From: Pirellulales bacterium
GTDB lineage: Bacteria; Planctomycetota; Planctomycetia; Pirellulales; JANQPP01
Direction: 5' to 3'
DNA: 64,000 bases
NCBI GenBank assembly: GCA_028289405.1
Contig: JANQPP010000109.1
Coordinates: 131,128-195,127, forward strand
Below the pieces are notes generated by a model. That model had not been told where the DNA came from. It searched no databases and was given only the letters and a program-made list of their open reading frames with translations. The translations under genes were made by a program, and so were the position numbers. Of the stretch, positions 1-7,001 are shown piece after piece. Within the stretch, counting starts at the first letter, position 1. Every line of letters starts with the position of its first letter.

Positions 1-177
1 ATGCCGAATCAACTCGAAATTGCGGCATTCTAGCAGAGGCGAGACATTTCTCTTCTGGCTCGTGAAAAAATTGTCGAGACAGATCACGTCGTGTCCTTCC
101 TTCACGAGCCGCTCACAAAGGTGCGAACCGAGAAATCCTGCTCCGCCGGTCACCAGAATACGCTTTAGTGCGGACAC
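1..177 (-). CDS. NAD-dependent sugar-nucleotide epimerase/decarboxylase, N-terminal part (UDP-glucuronate decarboxylase-like)
   Basis: Only the first 59 residues are present; the gene continues beyond the left edge. The reading frame on the minus strand starts at a GTG at 177 preceded by GGAG nine bases upstream. The protein opens with [20 protein letters not shown], which contains the GxxGxxG dinucleotide-binding motif of extended short-chain dehydrogenases. It continues with a '[13 protein letters not shown]' stretch like that of UDP-glucuronate decarboxylases, where the acidic residue binds the adenosine ribose of NAD. Family knowledge: such enzymes make UDP-xylose or related nucleotide sugars in the cytoplasm for polysaccharide synthesis. 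The nearby SLBB export lipoprotein fits that role. Which member of the family it is cannot be settled without the substrate-binding half. Confidence 0.85.
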   Translation of the reverse strand, partial: MSALKRILVTGGAGFLGSHLCERLVKEGHDVICLDNFFTSQKRNVSPLLECRNFELIRH

Positions 178-473
178 GCCTGGTTTTCTCCTTCAGATTC
201 CGACCCAACCAAATCGGACAATCAAAATGGGCACGGTTTATGAAAAGTTCCCTCGCCCCTGCCGGGCGTGATAGGATGCTAATAGGGCCCTTAAGGCAAC
301 GCTAGTGCTCGTGGTCAAAGGCTGAATGGCGATTCGCTTTCTGGCAGTTTGAATTCTTCTGAACCATAGCAGCTTGCTGGCAACCTGTCAGGGATGAGCC
401 GGCGGTTGGCCGCCGAAAGAGCTACGAAAAGGCGAACAACAGGCACGACTCGACCTACACGAAGAGACGATAC
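178..473. other. Divergent intergenic region upstream of the epimerase and the DUF6174-like gene
   Basis: This 296-base stretch separates two divergent genes, so it must hold both promoters, but I see no convincing -35/-10 pair. One perfect hairpin is visible: CGGCGG at 400-405, loop TTGG, CCGCCG at 410-415. It is not followed by a T-run, so it does not look like an intrinsic terminator. Confidence 0.4.
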
Positions 474-974
474 ATGTCCCGTCCGCAAATTTCCCCACCT
501 TTGGTGATTGCCGGGCTACTGGTTTTGCCGGTCTTGATGATCGGCGTGATCGCGCTACTGCCCCGCGAAAGTGAGCCGCGCCTCACTCGGTCGGAAGTGG
601 AAGCGGCGCTAGCTCGCTGGAAATCCGAGGGCGTCGACACCTATGGCATGGAAATCGACTTCTACAGCTCCACTCAGCCGGTGACATTCAAAGTCGAGGT
701 CGAGAAGGGTGAAGTGGTGCAGCTCACACGGAATGACACGCCCGTGGCGCAGCGTTCGACCTGGGCAGCTTGGTCGGTCAACGGGCAATTCGAGAAGATT
801 CAAGAAGACCTAGAGAAGCAGGAAAACGACGCCTTCAACGTAAAGCAAGGTGTCGATGTCCAACTGTACGCAAGTTTCGATCCGCGGTACGGCTATCCGA
901 TGCGTTATCAGCGATTGGCACGAGGAAATCCGGACAACTACCGTTGGGAGGTAAAGCGGTTCACACCCCAGTGA
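474..974 (+). CDS. Membrane-anchored DUF6174-like protein
   Basis: This 166-residue protein has one N-terminal hydrophobic segment (residues about 8-28) and then a small soluble domain. The domain begins with an 'ARWKSEGVDTYGMEIDF' stretch and ends with a 'YGYPMRY' motif. That layout (a residue asking for an organic 'x-x-Y' strand, a central V-x-V-x-x-G hairpin and a terminal D-x-x-GYP motif) matches what I know of the DUF6174 family, whose function is unknown. The topology suggests a periplasmic domain held by one membrane helix. It stands alone between a divergent epimerase and a convergent proline-rich protein. The ATG at 474 has only a weak upstream purine run. The family match is from memory of motif layout and is moderately secure. 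Confidence 0.7.
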   Translation: MSRPQISPPLVIAGLLVLPVLMIGVIALLPRESEPRLTRSEVEAALARWKSEGVDTYGMEIDFYSSTQPVTFKVEVEKGEVVQLTRNDTPVAQRSTWAAWSVNGQFEKIQEDLEKQENDAFNVKQGVDVQLYASFDPRYGYPMRYQRLARGNPDNYRWEVKRFTPQ

Positions 975-1014
975 ATTCCCCCTCCGCCGATTTCCCGCCA
1001 TTCACTAGCTCACA

Positions 1015-2001
1015 CTACCGTAAGGCGTTCGCTCGTCTTGGTCGCTCTGCCGCTTCCACTCGGCCTCTGGGGGACTCGGAATTTTTCGGCACCTCGACGA
1101 CCCAAGAGACTCTTTGAATCTCCGCGATAGGCTTTTCTCGCCGGAGAGAGTTTCGTCTGCGTCCGGAGTGCGAGCGCGTCGTGGGAGCGTCGTGTCGATG
1201 GGAATCTCTTGCTTCCGCGAACGTCACTTCCGAGCGGTTCTTCGCCGAATCGCGGACGTGGCTGGCGTGAAGCGAAACAGCGCGGGTCCTGCCGGTTGGC
1301 GATTTGCTGGAGGCGACGGTTTGCTCCGCTTCCTCTTGGATTTTGGGGGCATCCTGTTGTTGAACGTTTCCAGGCGTCAGCACGTCGAAGATGTCAGGCG
1401 GTGGCGGAAAAAGGCCCGGATCCTCACGAAGTGTATTGGACCGAGGCTGTGTTTGTGGCACCGCCGGAGTTTGTCCTGGCGTCGTGCCGGGAATTCCAGG
1501 GGGAACAAAAACGTTGGGACGATTCGTCTGCGGGGTTTGAGGTCCTTGCGGAAAAGGGACAGGCCCGCGCTCGGGTGCCGGCTGTTCTTCATTGGAGGGA
1601 GCTTCCGGCACAATCGTGGGACGATCCGGAGATGTGATTCCTCCCTCAGCCTCTTCTACTTCACCAGGGAGTTCATCCGTCGCCGCCGGCGGTAAGTTAG
1701 GGCCCAAACGGACGCCCTCATCCTCACGAGCTGGCGCGGGCAGGATCGCACGGGGGATTCTGGGCGACGTTCCTTCTCCCATGTCCGCCCGTTGGGGAAT
1801 CCGCTGAGTGGGCCATTTGCGCCAACGCGGCTGATAGTAGCCGAATGTCGCGTTGGTTGGGTACTGCTCATCCACGCGGGGGAGTTGGCGGTGAGATCCC
1901 GTCGCGAACGTGCGTGAGATTCCGCAAGTACCGCAGAGCACGGATGCCACCGCGAGACTTCCCAACACGAATCGTTTCTTCGCGTTGTGTTCCTTCATCA
2001 T
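1015..2001 (-). CDS. Secreted proline-rich protein with WRxWP motif
   Basis: The 328-residue protein begins at tandem ATGs (2001 and 1998) with GGGAG six bases upstream, which is better than the longer in-frame start at 2100. An N-terminal signal peptide is visible (charged MMKEHNAKK, then FVLGSLAVASVLC). After it comes 'ATFGYYQPRWRKWPTQ', a short motif that recurs in secreted planctomycete proteins of unknown function. The rest is a long low-complexity region rich in Pro, Gln, Glu and Thr, probably disordered, ending in an Arg/Ser-rich tail. It lies 111 bases downstream of the SLBB export lipoprotein on the same strand, so the two may be cotranscribed. A role at the cell surface or with exopolysaccharide is inference. 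No catalytic motif is seen. Confidence 0.75.
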   Translation of the reverse strand: MMKEHNAKKRFVLGSLAVASVLCGTCGISRTFATGSHRQLPRVDEQYPTNATFGYYQPRWRKWPTQRIPQRADMGEGTSPRIPRAILPAPAREDEGVRLGPNLPPAATDELPGEVEEAEGGITSPDRPTIVPEAPSNEEQPAPERGPVPFPQGPQTPQTNRPNVFVPPGIPGTTPGQTPAVPQTQPRSNTLREDPGLFPPPPDIFDVLTPGNVQQQDAPKIQEEAEQTVASSKSPTGRTRAVSLHASHVRDSAKNRSEVTFAEARDSHRHDAPTTRSHSGRRRNSLRREKPIAEIQRVSWVVEVPKNSESPRGRVEAAERPRRANALR

Positions 2002-2112
2002 GATTTCTCCCTGCCGCTTTCGGCTGATATCGTCTGCTTCCAGCGCGAGCCTGTTTGTCACTTTACTTATGCGTTGGTCAAGCAACGGTAAAGTACCCAT
2101 TGCCCTCCCGCC

Positions 2113-3171
2113 CTAGAATGTTCTCAAACCTTGTGGGAAGCGGTTTACCGTCTGAATGGTTTGCGAGCCTAACAGGACGCCGCCGAATACCCGTTCGATC
2201 GGCTGCGTCACCCGGGAAATGAAGCTGTCCAACGCGATCAGTTTGTCCTCGGAGATGAAAACCCGATCCCCGGGCAGGACCTGGAAGTTCGTGGCGGAGT
2301 CACCATGTCTCGTGAGGGCGACCCAGTCCACCGGCAATATTTGATCGACGCCCTTCTCGTGAGGGCTGGGCCGAGCAATCCAGATCTTTTTGCTGGATAC
2401 GTTCGACAGTCCTTGCACCTGTGAGATGGCATCAAGCACCGTTTCATTTCCCGTGGCAGGCAGGCGGAACAATCGGTCTCCCTGTCCAGCCCCCTCCAGC
2501 ACGAGGTAGTAAACCTTGCTGTTGTACGCCAGTACACTGACCGAAACCTCTGGCCGATCGAGTGTTTCGGAAAGCTTTTCCACGATGGCTTCCCGAGCTT
2601 CGTCCACGGTCATGCCCGTGACATAAGCCTTTCCGTACACGCCGAGGTTGACTTTTCCATCCGGTCCCACGACGTAATCGCGGTTGATGGGTGGCAATCC
2701 GACCGCTTGAAACAAGCTGACCGAAACTTCGGGTTGTGTGAGACCGCGGGAAAGCAAGTGTCGTTCGATTTCCTGATTCGCCTGTTCGATGGTCAGGCCC
2801 GCGACCTTCACACCACCGTAGCCGGGCCCCAGCCGCACGGTCCCGTCCGGTTGGACCTGATAGGTCGAATTGATTTCACCAGGGAACGGCGTGCCTGCCA
2901 CGGAAATCAGCAAAGGGTCGAGCAGCTTGATGACATAGGGTGGCTTGGGCACGATCCGCAAAGCGGAGATCAACAACAAATCGGGCGGCGCGATTCGATA
3001 TTCGGGTAGGGTGACCATTTCTAGTTCCCGAGCCACTTCCACCGGTTCGACCGGCTCATAAACGGGAGGATGGTTTCGAATGGAAAACATGTGGCACCCG
3101 CTGCAACCCAGCGAGAAGAGCAAGAAGATGCCCCATTTGCTTACGCTGACGTATTCTGCCTGCTTGCACAT
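2113..3171 (-). CDS. Polysaccharide export lipoprotein, Wza/SLBB family
   Basis: With the start at 3171 (GGAAG seven bases upstream) the protein has 352 residues and opens with a lipoprotein signal: basic N-terminus, hydrophobic GIFLLFSLG, then a Cys lipobox in 'LGCSGC'. The next region, 'YRIAPPDLLLISA', is the start of the poly_export domain. It has the family's repeated 'V.PDG.V.LG..G...VAGLT..QA' pattern twice, followed by an SLBB-like domain ('VLEGAGQGDRLFRLPATGNETVLDAI'-type block). Wza-type proteins form the outer-membrane or periplasmic channel for capsule and exopolysaccharide export. An in-frame extension to 3384 exists but lacks a ribosome site and would bury the signal peptide. The partner tyrosine kinase or chain-length regulator is not in the window. 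Confidence 0.88.
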   Translation of the reverse strand: MCKQAEYVSVSKWGIFLLFSLGCSGCHMFSIRNHPPVYEPVEPVEVARELEMVTLPEYRIAPPDLLLISALRIVPKPPYVIKLLDPLLISVAGTPFPGEINSTYQVQPDGTVRLGPGYGGVKVAGLTIEQANQEIERHLLSRGLTQPEVSVSLFQAVGLPPINRDYVVGPDGKVNLGVYGKAYVTGMTVDEAREAIVEKLSETLDRPEVSVSVLAYNSKVYYLVLEGAGQGDRLFRLPATGNETVLDAISQVQGLSNVSSKKIWIARPSPHEKGVDQILPVDWVALTRHGDSATNFQVLPGDRVFISEDKLIALDSFISRVTQPIERVFGGVLLGSQTIQTVNRFPQGLRTF

Positions 3172-3417
3172 GCCCACGCTTCCCATACTGACCAAACTTT
3201 CAGTTTCGCTCACGGAAGTGGCCATAAATCCGCGCCAGTCCGCTTGGTCGTAATAATCGTCAAAGTCGATGCTGGACTTTGCTTGGATTCTTGCTCGTGG
3301 ACGATTCGTCGAGAAATCGGGGGACGCAGAGTGTCGAGAATTGTTGAAAGCGACTGTTCCTAGCATCCAAGAATCTGTCGGCAACAGTCAAATGGACCTT
3401 GGTGGTTCTGCTCTGCC

Positions 3418-4248
3418 TCAATGAAAAGAGACCATCGTTTCCGGCAGCATCTGACGCAGCCGCTGTTGCCCTTCTGGAGTGAGCTTGGCTTGAACCAGTG
3501 TGAGAGACTTCAGCGATTGCAGGCTACCAAGCAGGGGGATGCTGGCGTCGGTAATCCCCGGAGTGTCGAGAAAAAGCATCTGTAAATGGGGCGATTCTTT
3601 CAGCGGGAGTAGATCATCATCGTTCAGCCGAGTGTCGTCCGCCACCAGCACGGCGACTTGGGGAAGTTCAGCGCAGAGACGGATCGATTCGCCGTCGACT
3701 TGACCACCGACCAGGCCCAGCGAGTTCAGAGCGTGGATGTTGCCTAAATGAACAGCACTGGTTTTCGTGAGTTGCACGCCATCCAACACCAGGGTCGAAA
3801 GCCGTGGCAAATTGGCGAGCCGAGAAAGTGGCGCGTCCGTGATTTGTGTGCCATGGATGTCCAAATGTTCCAGCTTTTCGAGCGGTGCGAGATTCTGAAA
3901 ACCGGCGTTCGTCACTTGGCATTCAAACAGCCGCAAGACCCTCAATTCGGGGAAGCGACGCAGAATTTCGGTAGACTCATCGGTGATTTGCTTGCCGGAA
4001 AGTGCCACGCTATCGACCCGTTTTCCGGCGTCCCAACCGAGCAGGCTCAAGAAGCTGCCCCGCCAAGAAGGGTCGCGGACGGTTTGCACGGTGCCGCCCC
4101 AAGCGAGTAGCGTGTGGATGCCTTGAATCCGCCGAATTTCCCGCTGGAGATCAGCACCCCACCATGCAAGCAGCCCGCCAAGTAGGGTCATCAGGATTAG
4201 CAGGGAACGGATGGAGAATTGATACCGCTTTCGCCGGGTCTGGTACAT
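3418..4248 (-). CDS. Membrane-anchored leucine-rich-repeat protein
   Basis: The 276-residue protein begins with a basic stretch and the membrane anchor 'RYQFSIRSLLILMTLLGGLLAW', a form of N-terminus very common in planctomycete proteins. From about residue 78 there are roughly seven LRR units of about 23-24 residues, of the cysteine-containing/RNI type (for example 'LEKLEHLDIHGTQITDAPL' and 'SPHLQMLFLDTPGITDASI'). There is no enzymatic domain. Such repeats normally form a curved protein-binding surface, here most likely outside the membrane. The gene is on the same strand as the SLBB lipoprotein and the PEP-CTERM gene, but the gaps of about 200 bases argue against a tight operon. Function unknown. 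Confidence 0.8.
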   Translation of the reverse strand: MYQTRRKRYQFSIRSLLILMTLLGGLLAWWGADLQREIRRIQGIHTLLAWGGTVQTVRDPSWRGSFLSLLGWDAGKRVDSVALSGKQITDESTEILRRFPELRVLRLFECQVTNAGFQNLAPLEKLEHLDIHGTQITDAPLSRLANLPRLSTLVLDGVQLTKTSAVHLGNIHALNSLGLVGGQVDGESIRLCAELPQVAVLVADDTRLNDDDLLPLKESPHLQMLFLDTPGITDASIPLLGSLQSLKSLTLVQAKLTPEGQQRLRQMLPETMVSFH

Positions 4249-4443
4249 CCGCTTATGGCTTGCAGGGAATCGGGCCGTCGGGTGATCCGCGCGGATCGCC
4301 TGACGGTCAGCGCATGCGATCGATGGGCCGATGGGCCGGGAAAACCGATCGACCGGCGCCTGATTCCAATGTAGCGGCTCAGTGCATGGGAGTCAGGTAT
4401 CGGGCAGCGGACTGGAGAACGAAATTGCTTTCGCGACGTGATG

Positions 4444-5091
4444 TCAGACACTTCGGAACAAGCGGCGACGGCAGAACCACACACCCAGCAGCGCTGCAAT
4501 CGCGGATATAGCGGTCGCAGGCTCTGGTACCGAAACATGTAAGGTGTATTGATCGCCGGGTTTTATTTCCGAACCGCCAATGCCTGTCGGTAGGGCGATC
4601 GAGTTGAATCGGCCTACTCCGATCACGTATCTGCCCGGATCGGTGAAGGTGTGCTGTATGAAAGGGTCTTCAGTGGAAATGCTGCCGCCAGCCCCTGCCG
4701 TGACGGGTGAGAAGTCGTCGTTCTGAGCGAGCAAGGTGCCGTCGAGCGCGAACAGGAATAGCTCTAAATCCAGCGATTGGCCACCGGCTGCCGAGGTGTG
4801 ATCGATGTCGAAGATCCCCAAAGTATTCGGGAAGGCCACGGTGAAGGAATAGTAATCAAACGTATTGTCACCGAAACCCAGCACCGTCGCGTGTGGCAAC
4901 GTCAGGGAGGTGTTCGTGCCGTTGATGTCGCCGATGTCTGGGTTGAAGTCGAGGGAGAACAATCCGTCGAGATTTTGCGCCGATCCGATCGAGTCGTTGC
5001 CCGGGACTTTATTGATGGTTGTCCCTCGTGCCGGATCTGCCGCGGCGGCGAGGCATGGCAGGATGAGTAGTAAACGGGTCACAGTCTTCAT
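4444..5091 (-). CDS. PEP-CTERM surface protein
   Basis: The 215-residue protein starts at ATG 5091 with GGAG nine bases upstream; the TTG at 5106 in the same frame is less likely. A signal peptide (MKTVTRLLLILPCLAAAA) leads a beta-rich domain with a 'DYYSFTV' strand and Gly/Asp-rich turns, similar to pre-peptidase C-terminal-like or DVUA0089-type domains. The C-terminus has the full sorting signal: 'VPEPATAISAIAALLGVWF' followed by a CRRR basic cluster. PEP-CTERM proteins are recognised by an exosortase, cleaved and delivered to the surface or extracellular matrix. No exosortase gene is in this window. The specific function is unknown. Confidence 0.85.
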   Translation of the reverse strand: MKTVTRLLLILPCLAAAADPARGTTINKVPGNDSIGSAQNLDGLFSLDFNPDIGDINGTNTSLTLPHATVLGFGDNTFDYYSFTVAFPNTLGIFDIDHTSAAGGQSLDLELFLFALDGTLLAQNDDFSPVTAGAGGSISTEDPFIQHTFTDPGRYVIGVGRFNSIALPTGIGGSEIKPGDQYTLHVSVPEPATAISAIAALLGVWFCRRRLFRSV

Positions 5092-5496
5092 GGTGTCGAT
5101 CTCCAATGCTGATACTGGGCAGGGGCGAGGATGAGCTCTCTGCGTTCCTGCACGACTTCACCTTTCGCATATCCGGTGCCATCCGTACGCCGATCATAGG
5201 TAGCCTTTCCGGAAAATCCGGCACGAGCCATTTAACTCCCAAACTAACAAGGAGATGGGAAAGAACGCCACGATTCGGTTCGGAATTGGCGGTCCGGGTG
5301 AATCCGAGGCCATGTTTCAGAGAGTTGACGCTCGACGTGTAATCCGCTTTGCTGCCCGTTCGGTTGGGTTGACACGAACTGGGCGGCTGCCGATGCTGAG
5401 ATAGATGGGACTGAGTTACCACAATCGCTGCACTCTTCAACCGGCCTGAAAGGGGGGGACGATAGCCGGCGCGGAAAAATACCCCGGAGATGCCTT
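5092..5496. other. Divergent intergenic region between PEP-CTERM and nucleotidyltransferase-HD genes
   Basis: This 405-base non-coding stretch must carry promoters for both divergent neighbours. Short in-frame ORFs here lack ribosome sites and conserved-looking sequence. A candidate sigma-70 promoter for the rightward gene is listed separately at 5369-5397. A short repeated TCCGG..TCCGG element lies near 5208-5221. No RNA gene was seen. Confidence 0.4.
5369..5397 (+). promoter_or_regulatory. Candidate sigma-70 promoter for the nucleotidyltransferase-HD gene
   Basis: A perfect -35 hexamer TTGACA at 5369-5374 is followed after 17 bases by GATGCT at 5392-5397, a weak -10 box. The start codon lies 100 bases downstream. 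It is the best hexamer pair in the intergenic region, but one good box can arise by chance. Confidence 0.3.
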
Positions 5497-6606
5497 ATGT
5501 CTGGTGATAAACTGCGCCGGAAGATCGCGTGGGAAGCCGCGCGTCTCCTCTATCAACGCGACGAAACAGATTACTACCGTGCCAAAATGAAGGCGGCACG
5601 TCGCACGCAAATCGGGTGGGTGCATCCAGCCCACCTCCCTTCGCACGAGGAAATTCGGGATCAGGTCGCCGTGCTGACGCGGCTATACGAATCGCCGCGA
5701 GCTGAGTGCGTCTCCGAGAATTTGCAGACGATGCGCGTTGAAGCGCTACGCGTCATGCGGGAACTAGCTCGCTTTTGTCCGCGTCTCGTGGGCAGCGTGT
5801 GGTCCGGCGCGATCCGCCAAGGCTCCGACATCGACGTGCAGTTGTTCTGCGACTCGGTCGAGCCGGTGATCGCCGTGCTCGATCAACTAGGGCTACGGCA
5901 CGAGGTGGAGCGCTCGCGCGTTTTTCGTCGTGGACGAGAGAGATTGCATACGACGATCCGTGCCCGGGATGCATTTGTGCTTGAACTGCACGTCTATCCG
6001 ACTCGCTTGTTGGATTATCCATTTCGCTGCGCGATTAGTGGTAAAACGCTGGCCCGTGCCAGCATCGAACAACTGGAACATCGCCTACGTCAAACCAGCC
6101 CGGATATCGATTTGGATCAAGAGAATTTGAATGCGGGGCGCGGTATCGACGGCTTCGAGTTGTTCAAGCTGTTGCTGTTGCCACTGGAGAATGTAATGCA
6201 GCCCAAGGCAAGCCATCCGGAAGGGGATGCGCTATACCACAGCCTGCAAGTGTTCGATTTGGCACGAGAAAAATCGCCTTACGATGAGGAATTCCTTTTG
6301 GCGGCCCTAATGCACGACGTGGGCAAGGCAATCGATCCTCAAAACCACGAAGCCGCCGCGGTCGAGGTATTGCAAGGCTGGATCACGCCACGCACGCATT
6401 GGCTCATACAGCACCACACCGAAGCCAATCAGTTACGCAAAGGGAAACTGGGGCACCGGGCCAAGCAGCGGCTGATGGCCTCCGAGGACTTTGAGACCCT
6501 CATGACCCTCTCCGAGTGCGATCAGGCAGGCCGCTGTCAAGGAGTGGAAGTGCCAGAGGTCGACGAAGCACTCGATTACGTCGCTCAACTCGAACACATG
6601 TGGTAG
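5497..6606 (+). CDS. Nucleotidyltransferase-HD domain fusion protein
   Basis: The 369-residue protein joins two catalytic domains. Residues about 99-117 carry the polymerase-beta-type nucleotidyltransferase signature 'GSVWSGAIRQGSDIDVQLF', with Gly-Ser and the metal-binding D111/D113. A third acidic residue is probably in the 'VLELHVYP' strand. Residues about 243-345 form an HD domain: 'YHSLQVF', 'MHDVGKA' (the HD pair), 'IQHHTEAN' and a late Asp in 'SECDQAGR'. Family knowledge: HD domains are metal phosphohydrolases, and nucleotidyltransferase domains transfer nucleotides to proteins, RNA or small molecules. The N-terminal 90 residues are helical and unassigned. It is neither a CCA enzyme (no tRNA-binding neck region seen) nor GlnD (no ACT domains). 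Acceptor unknown. It converges on yacG. Confidence 0.8.
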   Translation: MSGDKLRRKIAWEAARLLYQRDETDYYRAKMKAARRTQIGWVHPAHLPSHEEIRDQVAVLTRLYESPRAECVSENLQTMRVEALRVMRELARFCPRLVGSVWSGAIRQGSDIDVQLFCDSVEPVIAVLDQLGLRHEVERSRVFRRGRERLHTTIRARDAFVLELHVYPTRLLDYPFRCAISGKTLARASIEQLEHRLRQTSPDIDLDQENLNAGRGIDGFELFKLLLLPLENVMQPKASHPEGDALYHSLQVFDLAREKSPYDEEFLLAALMHDVGKAIDPQNHEAAAVEVLQGWITPRTHWLIQHHTEANQLRKGKLGHRAKQRLMASEDFETLMTLSECDQAGRCQGVEVPEVDEALDYVAQLEHMW

Positions 6607-6624
6607 CGATGGGCGCTGCTGTCG

Positions 6625-6639
6625 AACCTCAGAGAGGTT
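6625..6639. other. Hairpin between convergent genes
   Basis: AACCTC (6625-6630), loop AGA, GAGGTT (6634-6639) forms a perfect six-base-pair stem between the ends of the nucleotidyltransferase-HD gene and yacG. It overlaps the yacG stop codon and has no T-run on either side, so it is only a possible 3'-end structure. Confidence 0.35.
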
Positions 6640-6902
6640 TACTCGTCCTCCGGCAGCCATTCTTCCGGTAAGTCCTGGGGCTTTCCTGGCACGCGGTACT
6701 CCTCTCCCAACCAACGGCCCAGGTCGATGAGCTGGCAGCGCTCACTGCAGAACGGCAGCCATGCAGGAACTAGCGGCTCGAACCGTCGCTGACAATGAGG
6801 ACAACGACGTAAATTGCTGGTGCCGCCGTACACGCGCCGGTTCGGAACCTTGCCGTTCTCTTCTGGATGGCCGAATGCCGATCGTCGATTGGAAGGAATC
6901 AT
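6639..6902 (-). CDS. yacG: DNA gyrase inhibitor YacG-like zinc-ribbon protein
   Basis: With the start at 6902 the protein has 87 residues. Its C-terminal two thirds match YacG: four zinc-ligand cysteines at about 34, 37, 52 and 56 in 'CPHCQRR' and '[19 protein letters not shown]', followed by an acidic tail 'PEEWLPEDE'. YacG binds GyrB and inhibits gyrase in Escherichia coli. The first 30 residues are basic and not part of the usual domain. An in-frame TTG at 6971 would extend the protein further but has no ribosome site. It lies on the same strand as glnD, 99 bases downstream of it, with no obvious functional link. Confidence 0.85.
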   Translation of the reverse strand: MIPSNRRSAFGHPEENGKVPNRRVYGGTSNLRRCPHCQRRFEPLVPAWLPFCSERCQLIDLGRWLGEEYRVPGKPQDLPEEWLPEDE

Positions 6903-7001
6903 CCCTGCACCACACTTCTGATCGCGAGCAGTCCGATAAATGAACGTTGCCGGTAAAGCGGATCGATTCAATGAACTTGGCGCAATTTGTACTCTGCCAT
7001 G

